Below, piece by piece: positions 1 to 9,101 of a stretch of DNA of 64,000 nt. Made by a program: the position numbers and the translations under genes. The stretch spans positions 372,001 through 436,000 of the forward strand of contig NZ_JAINVX010000002.1 in NCBI RefSeq assembly GCF_019880635.1, in the 5' to 3' direction. The stretch comes from Hanstruepera marina (GTDB lineage Bacteria > Bacteroidota > Bacteroidia > Flavobacteriales > Flavobacteriaceae). The notes under the pieces were generated by a model. It saw only the letters and a program-made list of their open reading frames with translations, made no database searches and was not told the origin of the DNA. Each line of letters begins with the position of its first letter. Position 1 is the stretch's first letter.

Positions 1-20
1 AGTACATAAAGATTTATATA

Positions 21-905
21 ATGACTAGTATTGAGACATGGCCGTTAGTGTCTATTTGTATTCCAACCTATAATGGTGAAACGTATATAAAAGAAGCGTT
101 ACAGTCAGCAATAAACCAAAATTATTCCAATCTGGAAATAGTAATTTCTGATGATGCTTCTAATGATAATACTTTGGCAATCATAGAGGGATTCAAATCC
201 AAAACCAATATACCCATTAAAATATACAAACACACTCCAAACGGAATTGGAGCAAATTGGAACAATTGCATAAGGAAGGCCAAAGGCGATTACATAAAGT
301 TCTTGTTTCAAGATGATATACTGGAAAAGCATTGCATTTCAAAATTGATGACCTTGATGGAAGACAACCCTAAAACGGGATTGGTTTACTGTAAACGGAG
401 GTTTTTGGTGGACAACATGAGCGATAGAACTAAAGGTTTTATAGCCTATTATGGTAATTTACACACCTATTGGGAAGACTTTGAGGTGAAACAAGGAATA
501 TTACCGGGGAAAACCTATTTAAAAGATAAACAATTTTTAAATTCTCCTAAAAATAAAATTGGCGAACCTACTAATGTCTTATTAAGACGGGAGTGCTTTA
601 ATAAAGTAGGATACTTCAATGAAAAGCTACAGCAGGATTTAGATAGTGAATATTGGTATCGGGTAATGCGTTATTTCGATATTGGTTTTGTCGATGAGAT
701 TTTGGCGGGTTTTAGGCTACATGATAAACAAGCCAGCGTTATAAATAAAAGGCGTGATATTCCTGATAGAACGCTACTGTATAAGTTGTTTTATAAAAAT
801 TTATTTTGGCAATTACATAATAAGAACAAATGGAAGCTAATTAAATTATACAATCCTATAGTTAAAAGGCTTGTCACCATTAAAAAGCACCTCTATGGAG
901 AATGA
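21..905 (+). CDS. Family 2 glycosyltransferase
   Basis: A 294-residue GT-A fold enzyme that should transfer a sugar from a nucleotide donor to the growing lipid-linked repeat unit at the cytoplasmic face of the inner membrane. The opening VSICIPTYNG (residues 10-19) is the nucleotide-binding strand of family GT2, SDDASNDN follows near residue 43, and QDD at 97-99 is the metal-binding DXD-like site. The acidic stretch DLDSEYW near residue 207 fits the catalytic-base region. No stop lies in frame between the window edge and this ATG, so a longer protein is formally possible, but the motif sits at the usual distance from this start. The next gene starts inside its last codons. Donor and acceptor cannot be read from sequence. 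Confidence 0.9.
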   Translation: MTSIETWPLVSICIPTYNGETYIKEALQSAINQNYSNLEIVISDDASNDNTLAIIEGFKSKTNIPIKIYKHTPNGIGANWNNCIRKAKGDYIKFLFQDDILEKHCISKLMTLMEDNPKTGLVYCKRRFLVDNMSDRTKGFIAYYGNLHTYWEDFEVKQGILPGKTYLKDKQFLNSPKNKIGEPTNVLLRRECFNKVGYFNEKLQQDLDSEYWYRVMRYFDIGFVDEILAGFRLHDKQASVINKRRDIPDRTLLYKLFYKNLFWQLHNKNKWKLIKLYNPIVKRLVTIKKHLYGE

Positions 906-1815
906 ACAGCCCTTGGTAAGCATCATTTTACCAGTGTATAACGGAGAAAAAACCATAAAAGCAACTTTGGATAGTTTGTTAAACCAAACCTATGAGCATT
1001 TTGAGTTGCATATTGGAATCGACGGCACGAATGATGCCTCAAAAACAATAATTGAGTCTTTTGATGACAAGAGGATTGTTATACATGAAAACCCCACCAA
1101 TTTAGGTTTAGCTAAAAATGTAAATAAATTAATTTCTTTAACGCCTTTAAACAGTGATTTAATAGCCATGGCAGAACAAGACGATTTCTACGTTCCTGAA
1201 CGTTTGGAATGGCAAGTGGCCATTATGAGAAAATACCCTAATGTTGGTTTAGTGTCGGGAATTACAGAATTTGTAGGAGATAATAAATCTGTTTTTTTTC
1301 CAGGGATTTTAGTAAAAGGCAAGGCCTTTCCACAAGGTGAGGAACTGTTCAAATACTTGTATATAAATCAACTAAAAGTAGTCAATACATGCATGATGTT
1401 CCGTAAGTCTGTTCATATGGATAACAATTTAAGTTTTAAAGATACCTATGGTAATTTTAATGTAGATTGGAATTATGTATTACGTTTCGCTTTGGTTTCA
1501 AACATTTTCGGAATTCCAAAAGTTTTGGTTAAAATGAACCGGAAATCAAACCGCCAATCGGTAACAACAAATAAAAGAAAACAATATCAGGCTTCAAGAC
1601 AATTGCTAAAAGACTTTAAAAAGGAGTTTCCTGTACTCATTCCAAATAAAGATTATAAAGCGGCTTTAAAAGCACACCGTAAAATTGAATTTGGTATTAA
1701 CGGAAGACTCATGGTAATACTTAAAGGTATATATTATTCTTTAATATATTTAGATATGTATTTTGTGAAGTATATTTTTTTGAGAATAAAAACTTTAATT
1801 GCTCAACATTCATGA
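895..1815 (+). CDS. Family 2 glycosyltransferase
   Basis: A 306-residue GT2 enzyme. LVSIILPVYNG opens the fold and EQDD at 94-97 is the DXD-like site; FNVDWNYVLRF near residue 195 fits the catalytic region. The ATG at 895 is preferred because it puts the fold near the N-terminus as in the upstream paralogue and overlaps the upstream stop by 11 bases. A TTG at 871 in the same frame would add eight residues. Overlap with both neighbours suggests translational coupling inside one polysaccharide operon. The short hydrophobic stretch near the C-terminus could be a membrane-contact helix. Confidence 0.88.
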   Translation: MENEQPLVSIILPVYNGEKTIKATLDSLLNQTYEHFELHIGIDGTNDASKTIIESFDDKRIVIHENPTNLGLAKNVNKLISLTPLNSDLIAMAEQDDFYVPERLEWQVAIMRKYPNVGLVSGITEFVGDNKSVFFPGILVKGKAFPQGEELFKYLYINQLKVVNTCMMFRKSVHMDNNLSFKDTYGNFNVDWNYVLRFALVSNIFGIPKVLVKMNRKSNRQSVTTNKRKQYQASRQLLKDFKKEFPVLIPNKDYKAALKAHRKIEFGINGRLMVILKGIYYSLIYLDMYFVKYIFLRIKTLIAQHS

Positions 1816-1816
1816 T

Positions 1817-2758
1817 ATGAAAAAGAACCCCGTAGTCAGTATATGTATGATTACTTATAACCATGAGGCGTTTATTGAGCAGGCTATTAATAGTGTGTTA
1901 ATGCAAATAATGGAGTATGAATTTGAGTTAGTTGTAGTAAATGATTGTTCAACGGATAACACGCATGTAATCATTGAATCTTTAAAAAAATCTAATCCAA
2001 AAGGGGAATTTATTAAGTATATAAATCACTCTAAAAATATCGGGATGATATCAAATTTTATTTTTGCACTAAAAAGTTGCAGAGGTAAATATATTGCATT
2101 GTGCGAAGGTGATGATTATTGGACTGACCAACTTAAATTACAAAAACAAATTGATTTTTTAGAAAAAAATTTGGATTATATATTAATTGGAAACAATGCA
2201 AATTTATGTTTAGAAAAAATTGAAAAATATAAGCAAATTAAAAAAATAGGTTCCGCTTATGAAGATTATACACCTAATGATTTTATAAAGCAAAACCCAT
2301 TTGTGACTGCAATGACAGTTTTTAGAAATATTGATTTTCATAACTTGGAAAATATCTTATTAGAGTTTAAAGTTGGGGATTGGCCATTATTTACTTACTT
2401 ATCGAGTATGGGAAAAACCCGGTTTTTTGCTAAATCAACAGGGTTTTACAGGACTCACTCAAATAGTGTTACAAGTAAAAATAGGGTTGAATATTTGTCA
2501 TTCAAGAATGAATTAACTAATAGAATGAAGCATGCTAAATATTGGAATGATTTTTTTGGAGGAAAATATGATAAAACACTTGACCAAATAATGAAAAAAC
2601 GTTCGAGGCAGTTATCCCATATAGCACTAAAAAATAAAGATTTTAGAGTTGCAATATATTATAGTCAGTTTATTCAAGTCAAAGAATTAAAAAAAATAAA
2701 ATCTAAATTTATTGTCAGTGTACTTAAATTGCTATATAATTTAAACTTTTTCAAATAG
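1817..2758 (+). CDS. Family 2 glycosyltransferase
   Basis: A 313-residue GT2 enzyme with VSICMITYNHEAFI at residues 7-20, VVNDCSTDNT at 40-49 and EGDDYW from 97, the donor/metal-binding site. This variant, with ITYNHE and EGDDYW, is common among capsule and O-antigen transferases. The ATG at 1817 lies one base after the upstream stop; a TTG 18 bases earlier is possible but would overlap. The reading frame is visibly richer in A/T (many aaa and att codons) than the asparagine-synthase gene that follows, which may reflect separate acquisition within the locus. Substrate unknown. Confidence 0.88.
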   Translation: MKKNPVVSICMITYNHEAFIEQAINSVLMQIMEYEFELVVVNDCSTDNTHVIIESLKKSNPKGEFIKYINHSKNIGMISNFIFALKSCRGKYIALCEGDDYWTDQLKLQKQIDFLEKNLDYILIGNNANLCLEKIEKYKQIKKIGSAYEDYTPNDFIKQNPFVTAMTVFRNIDFHNLENILLEFKVGDWPLFTYLSSMGKTRFFAKSTGFYRTHSNSVTSKNRVEYLSFKNELTNRMKHAKYWNDFFGGKYDKTLDQIMKKRSRQLSHIALKNKDFRVAIYYSQFIQVKELKKIKSKFIVSVLKLLYNLNFFK

Positions 2759-2759
2759 T

Positions 2760-4598
2760 ATGTGTGGTTTTTTAGCAGAGTTTACTTATACTGGCACAAA
2801 CGTAACGGAAGTTTCCGCTTTTGAAATGCTTTTAAGTCTGTCAACACACCGCGGACCAGATTTTACTGAGACTTTTAAGGGAGAGTATTATCAATTAGGA
2901 TTTAACCGGTTGGCTATATTGGATGTTAGTCAGTTAGGGAATCAGCCCAAACGGAGTCCATCAGGTCGATATCATGTAGTATTTAATGGTGAGATATATA
3001 ACTACAAAGAACTGGAGCAAAACTACCAGCTTAAAAACTTGGTTTCAACTTCAGATACCGAGGTTTTGGTACACATGCTGGATAAGTTGGGTGTTGAAAA
3101 GACCATATCCCAACTCAATGGTATGTTTGCGATGGCGATTATGGATACAAATACAGATAAAATGTATCTAACACGTGATTTCGCAGGTATAAAACCCCTG
3201 TTTTATGGGGTGGCAAAACAAGGTTTGGTGTCAGCTTCACAATTTAATCAGATATTCAAGCATCCTTGGTTTAGAGACAATTTAAATTACCGACCAGAAG
3301 TAATAAAAGAATATTTTGCCTTTGGATACATGCAGGCACCAAATACAATTTTTAAATCAATTTATCAGATTAACCCTGGAGAGTTATTGATATGTGATAA
3401 AAAAGGGAATATTAAAAAACAAATAATTCAGAGTTTTGATTTTTTAGGATTATCAAATGCAAAAACCAATCCTCAAAAACTAAAGCAGAAAGTAGTTAAG
3501 GCTACACAATCGCAATTGGTAAGCCATGTGCCTTTGGGAACCTTCTTAAGCGGAGGAATAGACAGTCCTTTGATTACAGCAGTGGCAAATGAGCATAAAA
3601 ATAATGTTACAGCTTTTACTTTGGAGGTTGAGCATAAAGATTTAAACGAAAGTCATGTAGCCAAGGCTTATGCTAAAAACCTAAAAGTCAAGCATACTAT
3701 CGAAAGTATCCAAACAGATAACTTGTTGCATATTATAGACGAACATTTTCAAAAGTTTTCAGAACCTTTTGGCGATTACTCAAGCATTCCAACGTTTTTG
3801 ATTTCTAAAAAAGCAAAAAAACAATTTACGGTTATGCTTTCTGGTGATGGTGGAGACGAATTGTTCTGGGGATATCCCAGATTTTGGGATGTATATAGAA
3901 AACGACATTGGTTTTCAGTGCCTCTTAAAACAAGAAAACCAATTATACGCCTATTGAATAAATTGAAACTGATTCATACATGGGCACCCTATAATTACAA
4001 AAACCTAACCGATTTTATAAGAGGTAAACACAGTCATATAAATCCTGATAAACTGAATAATATCTTCGAGGACATATCATTTTCTAAAGAGTTCAACGAA
4101 CTTTATGGCAGTATAAATACAACATCCAGAACAAGCTTATGGAAAGGGATGAGGTGGAATGAGTTTTACGGTCATATGCAAAGGGTCTTGATAAAAGTAG
4201 ACCGTATGAGTATGGCTAATAGCATGGAAGTGCGGGTGCCTTTTTTGGATAAAGAGGTGATTGAAGAAGCTTTAAAGTTGGACCCAAAAAGTATAAGAAA
4301 ACCTGAAGATCTTAAAAGAACACTTAAGGATATGCTAGCAGATTATATTCCTAAAAACATCATCTTCCAACAAAAAAAAGGGTTTGCAGTACCTATGGAA
4401 TCTTGGTTGAAAAGCGAACTTAAAGCAGATGTAAAGAGTGTAATATTTGATAAGCCTATTTATGGGAATGAAATTATTAAACAGAAGGAATTAAGGCAAT
4501 ACGTCAAAGATTTTTATTTAGATAAACATAATTCAGCTTGGGGTGTCTGGCACATTTATGCTTGGCAAAAATGGGCGCTTAAAGAAAAATTAATATGA
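2760..4598 (+). CDS. asnB: Asparagine synthase-type glutamine amidotransferase
   Basis: A 612-residue two-domain enzyme. MCGFLAEF leaves Cys2 as the N-terminal nucleophile of a class II glutaminase; GFNRLAILD, FNGEIYNY and TSDTE are the glutamine-site motifs. The synthetase half carries the PP-loop SGGIDS near residue 264 and SGDGGDELF near residue 361. The family adenylates a carboxylate and transfers ammonia from glutamine. Free asparagine could be the product, but an asparagine-synthase-like enzyme in a glycosyltransferase operon more often amidates a uronic acid, as WbpS does in some Pseudomonas O-antigens; that assignment is inference. It starts one base after the preceding stop and overlaps the next gene by ATGA. 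Confidence 0.93.
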   Translation: MCGFLAEFTYTGTNVTEVSAFEMLLSLSTHRGPDFTETFKGEYYQLGFNRLAILDVSQLGNQPKRSPSGRYHVVFNGEIYNYKELEQNYQLKNLVSTSDTEVLVHMLDKLGVEKTISQLNGMFAMAIMDTNTDKMYLTRDFAGIKPLFYGVAKQGLVSASQFNQIFKHPWFRDNLNYRPEVIKEYFAFGYMQAPNTIFKSIYQINPGELLICDKKGNIKKQIIQSFDFLGLSNAKTNPQKLKQKVVKATQSQLVSHVPLGTFLSGGIDSPLITAVANEHKNNVTAFTLEVEHKDLNESHVAKAYAKNLKVKHTIESIQTDNLLHIIDEHFQKFSEPFGDYSSIPTFLISKKAKKQFTVMLSGDGGDELFWGYPRFWDVYRKRHWFSVPLKTRKPIIRLLNKLKLIHTWAPYNYKNLTDFIRGKHSHINPDKLNNIFEDISFSKEFNELYGSINTTSRTSLWKGMRWNEFYGHMQRVLIKVDRMSMANSMEVRVPFLDKEVIEEALKLDPKSIRKPEDLKRTLKDMLADYIPKNIIFQQKKGFAVPMESWLKSELKADVKSVIFDKPIYGNEIIKQKELRQYVKDFYLDKHNSAWGVWHIYAWQKWALKEKLI

Positions 4599-5782
4599 AA
4601 CCTTTAAAAATAGCCATTTTTTCGGGTGCTATCCCAAGTTCTACATTTATTGAAGAGCTTATTAAAGGTGTAGCACAACATCATAAAGTGCTTTTATTTG
4701 GAGTTATTGAAACTCCTAAAATTTATAAATCCAAAAACATAAAAGTATACAGCACACCCTATTCGCATATTAAAAATCTAATGTATACGCTGTACCGTCT
4801 AGCACAATTACTATTAAAACGTCCTTTAGATAGTGTAAAGCTATTTCAGGAAATTAAAAAATACCCAAGATTTTACGATCAATGGATATGGTTTTCAAAA
4901 TTCTTACCTATTGTATTGCATAAACCAGATGTGATACATTTGCAATGGGCAAGGGATATGGAATTCTATACCTTTTTAAAAACAAAGTTCAATATACCTG
5001 TAATCGTAAGTTTAAGAGGCGCACATATCAATTATACGCCTATTGTAGAAGGACATATTGCTCAACTGTATAAAAAATATTTTCCTGTTGTCGATGGTTT
5101 TCATGCAGTTTCGGTGGCTATTGCTTTGGAAGCACAAAAGTATAATGCAGAACCTTCAAAAATAAATTTGATACACTCTCCGGTGCCTAGGAAAACTTTT
5201 AAGCTATTCAGTAACATTAAAAAAAACAATGGTCCAATAAAAATACTGTCAATTGGGCGCTTCCACTGGAAAAAAGGCTATAAATATGCACTGGATGCCT
5301 GTTCTATTCTAAAGGAAAAAGGGATACAGTTTGAGTATACTATTATAAGTTCTAATAAAGTGTCTGAAGAGATTTTGTTTCAAATGTATCAATTAGATCT
5401 TGTAAACCAAGTCAAGATTGTAAAAGGGAAGACTCAAAATGAATTGTTTCAGGTTATGAAAACGTATGATGTCCTCTTATTGCCCAGTTTAGAAGAGGGT
5501 ATTGCCAACGTGGTACTGGAAGCAATGGCTCTGGGACTCCCAGTAATATCTACAGATTGTGGCGGGATGACTGAAGTTGTGAAATTAAATGAATCAGGCT
5601 GGTTGGTACCTGTAAGGAATCCAAATGCTATGGCCCAAGCTATTTTGGATTTTCAGGAAACACCTGAAAATGTCGTAAATAGTATAACCCAACAAGCGCA
5701 TGATTTGGTTAAAAAAGAATTTAATAAGGAAAATTGTATAGAGAAGTTTTTAACTTTATATACTTCGGTTGCAAATAAATAA
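4595..5782 (+). CDS. Family 4 glycosyltransferase
   Basis: A 395-residue GT-B fold transferase. The N-terminal half has VSLRGAHINYTP near residue 140; the C-terminal donor domain has IGRFHWKKGY and the E-x7-E-type motif EEGIANVVLEAM followed by GLPVISTDCGG. These identify the GT4 group, which uses nucleotide-sugar donors with retention of configuration. The start ATG overlaps the asnB stop (ATGA). It resembles the GTG-started transferase at 10241, with which it shares the 'GWxVPxRNPxA' segment, so the two are likely paralogues acting on successive residues. Confidence 0.9.
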   Translation: MKPLKIAIFSGAIPSSTFIEELIKGVAQHHKVLLFGVIETPKIYKSKNIKVYSTPYSHIKNLMYTLYRLAQLLLKRPLDSVKLFQEIKKYPRFYDQWIWFSKFLPIVLHKPDVIHLQWARDMEFYTFLKTKFNIPVIVSLRGAHINYTPIVEGHIAQLYKKYFPVVDGFHAVSVAIALEAQKYNAEPSKINLIHSPVPRKTFKLFSNIKKNNGPIKILSIGRFHWKKGYKYALDACSILKEKGIQFEYTIISSNKVSEEILFQMYQLDLVNQVKIVKGKTQNELFQVMKTYDVLLLPSLEEGIANVVLEAMALGLPVISTDCGGMTEVVKLNESGWLVPVRNPNAMAQAILDFQETPENVVNSITQQAHDLVKKEFNKENCIEKFLTLYTSVANK

Positions 5783-5879
5783 GAGCCAAATAGAGAAAAC
5801 GCATGATGGGGGAATTCTTAAAAAAGATTTTGTATTCTGATTTTTTAAATATTACCTATATTAGGCAACAACAACAGAC

Positions 5880-7262
5880 ATGCAGGTAAAAACCCCAATT
5901 ATTCCAATTAATCAAACCTTTGCAGGTGTAAAAGCACAGCATAGTTTGAATTTAGAGGCTATTTGTGTGTTTGCGGCTATGGGTTTTTTTTTAGATACCG
6001 ATACATATTGGAAAGATCAGGTAGTCTTGAAACCGGCCAGTTACAATACATTGAACAATCAAAATTCGCTTGTAAATTCTGAATCCTGGTTTAAATGGTA
6101 TTACACACCTAGAGTTGTGTCATTTAATGATGCAGTAGAAGAATTTGGTCATTTATTTGAAACTATTATATCAGAACAGTCTAAAGGGCATAAAGTAATT
6201 TTACCTTTGTCCGGAGGCTTGGATAGTAGAACGCAAGCAGTGGCTTTAAGAAGTATAAATGCCGATGTGTTTTCTTATGGATACCACTTCGAAAATGGCT
6301 ATAAAGAAACTAAAATAGCAAAGCAAATAGCAAATTCGTGTAATTTTGATTTTAGACCATTTACAATTCCAAGCGGGTATTTATGGGATAAACTGGATAA
6401 ATTATCAGAATTAAATCAATGCTATTCCGATTTTACAGCGCCACGTCAAATGGCAATATACGATGAATTTGACACAATGGGTACTAAATTTAATTTGGGG
6501 CATTGGGGCGATGTGTTATTTGATTCTATGGACCTACCACAATTATCAAAAGAAGAGGAACTTGAAATCATGCAATTAAAACTGTTGAAGAAAGGTGGAC
6601 TGGAATTGGCCACTAATCTATGGGCAGTATGGGGTTTAAGCGGCGATTTTAAAACCTACTATAAAGGGAGAATAGAGAAATTACTGGATGAAATACAAAT
6701 TGAAAACACAAATGCCAAGTTAAGGGCGTTTAAAAGTTTATATTGGGCACCGCGATGGACATCTGTAAATCTATCAGTATTCAAGGCAAAACACCCTATT
6801 GGGTTGCCGTATTACGACAACCGTATGTGCGAATTTATTTGCTCAATTCCTGAAGACTATCTAAAAAATCGTCAAATTCAAATAGCATATATTAAAAATA
6901 AAGCTCCAGAATTGGCTAAAATTACCTGGCAACAAATGATTCCATTTAATTTAAATAACTATAGGCTTAATAAAGCACCTTACAATATACCCTACAAACT
7001 GGCTAATAAAGTTAAGCGTTTACTAAAAGAGGGTATAGGTAAACCACATGTTTTACGGAATTGGGAATTACAATTTTTAGGAAAATCTAATCAATTGGGT
7101 TTAGATAGAACTATATCAATGTTAAAAAGTAATAATTGCATACCAGAAGATTTTATAAACCAAACGGTTGTCGATTTTAAATTAAACCCGAATCCTAAAA
7201 CGGCACATCAATTAAATATGATTTTGGCAGTTTTATATCAGTCTAATATAAACAATGATTAA
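5880..7262 (+). CDS. Asparagine synthase-related protein lacking the glutaminase nucleophile
   Basis: A 460-residue protein with a PP-loop, LSGGLDSRTQA near residue 110, and a GHWGDVLFDS segment near residue 198 matching the synthetase half of AsnB. The N-terminus (NLEAICVFAAMGFF, LKPASYN) resembles only the last part of a class II glutaminase domain: there is no Cys2, so it cannot itself release ammonia from glutamine in the usual way. It may take ammonia from one of the two flanking full-length enzymes, use another nitrogen donor, or catalyse another ATP-dependent carboxylate activation. A stop codon 16 bases upstream in the same frame excludes a longer N-terminus without a frameshift. It lies between the two AsnB genes. 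Confidence 0.85.
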   Translation: MQVKTPIIPINQTFAGVKAQHSLNLEAICVFAAMGFFLDTDTYWKDQVVLKPASYNTLNNQNSLVNSESWFKWYYTPRVVSFNDAVEEFGHLFETIISEQSKGHKVILPLSGGLDSRTQAVALRSINADVFSYGYHFENGYKETKIAKQIANSCNFDFRPFTIPSGYLWDKLDKLSELNQCYSDFTAPRQMAIYDEFDTMGTKFNLGHWGDVLFDSMDLPQLSKEEELEIMQLKLLKKGGLELATNLWAVWGLSGDFKTYYKGRIEKLLDEIQIENTNAKLRAFKSLYWAPRWTSVNLSVFKAKHPIGLPYYDNRMCEFICSIPEDYLKNRQIQIAYIKNKAPELAKITWQQMIPFNLNNYRLNKAPYNIPYKLANKVKRLLKEGIGKPHVLRNWELQFLGKSNQLGLDRTISMLKSNNCIPEDFINQTVVDFKLNPNPKTAHQLNMILAVLYQSNINND

Positions 7263-7271
7263 ATTTGATGT

Positions 7272-9101
7272 ATGTGTGGGTTTTTAGTTGAGTACAATTG
7301 CAATTCTCAAATTGGAATAAATAAAAGTAACTTTTTGAATATTTTAGCGCTCTCCAATACTAGGGGGCCTGATAGCCAAAATTATTGGTCTAATAATGTT
7401 AATATTCAAATGGGATTTAACCGCTTGGCAATTTTAGATTTGTCAAATGCTGCAAACCAACCGATGATTAGCAAAAATAATAAATTCACTATAGTGTTCA
7501 ACGGTGAAATTTATAACCATTTGGAATTAAGAAAAAAATTAAGTTACAATAAATTCTGTACTACAAGTGATACGGAAACCATTACAGTTTGCCTAGAGGA
7601 ATGGGGGATTCTAAAAACGGTAAAGGCATTGAATGGTATGTTCGCATTATCAATTGTTAATAATAAAACGAATGAGGTTACTTTAGTACGTGATTTTGCG
7701 GGCATAAAACCTTTGTTTTATGCCTGGAATGGTAGTACGCTTGTAGCTGCCTCCCAATACGACCAAATAACAAGTCACCCGCTATTTAATAGTAAATCAA
7801 TAGATCCTAGTGTACTGAAATTGTATTTGCAACAGCATTTTGTGCCAGCTCCCTTTGGTTTGTATGACAATACATATCAAGTTTTGCCTGGTGAAATGAT
7901 TACAATTACGCAAACTGGTAAAAAAACGCATACCAGGTATTGGAAACTGCCCACCAGTCTGAATTATCAAATAAAGGATAGTCAAGAAGCAGAATCATAT
8001 ATTGCAACCGTTTTAGATTCAAGTGTGAAATCTCAACTGTTGTCTGATGTGCCATTAGGTGCTTTTTTATCGGGTGGTGTGGATTCAGCTTTAATCTGTA
8101 CAGCCCTAAAAAACAACCAGAAAAATCCTAAAGTATTTACTATAGGTTCTGATAGTAAGGTGCATGACGAATCCAAAAGAGCTCAAAAGATAGCCAAGGC
8201 TTTACACTTAAAACAAGCTATTCAGCATCTCACCGCTAATGATATGATGATGTATTGGGATGAAGCTATAGCAGCACTTCACGAACCCTTGGCAGATATT
8301 AGTATTCTACCAACCTTTCTAGTGTCTAAACTGGCAAAGAAAGAAGTAACAGTGGCATTAAGCGGGGATGGGGGTGACGAATTGTTTTTTGGTTATGAAC
8401 GTTTTTGGAGTATTGGAAAAAATATAAAATATCAACATCTCCCCAGTTTGTTTAAAAAAGCTATTTATGGAGTAGATAAATATACGTCAGGAAATCAGCG
8501 GGTAAATGCGGCACTTTTGGCAAAATCTCAAGCGGCAGCACATCAAGGATTACATTCTAGGTTCCGAAAAGAATGGTTATATAAAATAGCTCCAGATTTA
8601 CAAAAGGAGGATATACCAGAAGGATATAATGTGTATAATTACAGTAATTCTAAAGACGCAAGAGCCCTTATGTCCAATATCCGTCATGCAGAGTTCTATG
8701 GTATGATGCAAAAAACACTCCGAAAGGTAGATTTAGCAAGCATGCAAAATAGTTTGGAGGTGAGAGTACCATTTTTAGACAAAGAGATGATTGAAGCTAG
8801 TTTAAAAATGGATCCACTAATCAGTTTTGGGGGTGCTAATCGAAAAAAAGTACTTAAAGGAATACTGCATAATAGAATTCCCTCAATTCCTAACGAGACT
8901 GTAAAAAAAGGGTTTTCTATACCCTTATCAAGTTGGATACGAAAAGATTTAAAGACTGTTTTTTCGGAACGGCTTTTAGAAGGTGATGCAGTTAAATTTG
9001 GTTTTGAAAAAAAAGCTATTGAGTCCATGCTTCAAGATCATATTCAAGAAAAAGGCGATTTCAAGTGGCCTTTATTTACACTTTATGCGCTTTTAAAATG
9101 A
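7272..9101 (+). CDS. asnB: Asparagine synthase-type glutamine amidotransferase, second copy
   Basis: A 609-residue paralogue of the enzyme at 2760, with Cys2 (MCGFLVEY), FNGEIYNHLEL, TSDTETI, the PP-loop LSGGVDSA near residue 267 and SGDGGDELFF near residue 364. All residues expected for a glutamine-dependent carboxylate-amide ligase are present. It starts nine bases after the nucleophile-less relative and overlaps the next glycosyltransferase by ATGA. Two intact copies plus one partial relative in one operon argue against simple asparagine supply and for two different amidated sugars or acceptors, but this is inference. Confidence 0.93.
   Translation: MCGFLVEYNCNSQIGINKSNFLNILALSNTRGPDSQNYWSNNVNIQMGFNRLAILDLSNAANQPMISKNNKFTIVFNGEIYNHLELRKKLSYNKFCTTSDTETITVCLEEWGILKTVKALNGMFALSIVNNKTNEVTLVRDFAGIKPLFYAWNGSTLVAASQYDQITSHPLFNSKSIDPSVLKLYLQQHFVPAPFGLYDNTYQVLPGEMITITQTGKKTHTRYWKLPTSLNYQIKDSQEAESYIATVLDSSVKSQLLSDVPLGAFLSGGVDSALICTALKNNQKNPKVFTIGSDSKVHDESKRAQKIAKALHLKQAIQHLTANDMMMYWDEAIAALHEPLADISILPTFLVSKLAKKEVTVALSGDGGDELFFGYERFWSIGKNIKYQHLPSLFKKAIYGVDKYTSGNQRVNAALLAKSQAAAHQGLHSRFRKEWLYKIAPDLQKEDIPEGYNVYNYSNSKDARALMSNIRHAEFYGMMQKTLRKVDLASMQNSLEVRVPFLDKEMIEASLKMDPLISFGGANRKKVLKGILHNRIPSIPNETVKKGFSIPLSSWIRKDLKTVFSERLLEGDAVKFGFEKKAIESMLQDHIQEKGDFKWPLFTLYALLK

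Noticed and set aside
8696-9028. 110-codon frame antisense to the second asnB
   Set aside because: Fully opposite the conserved synthetase domain; composition is that of a mirror frame.
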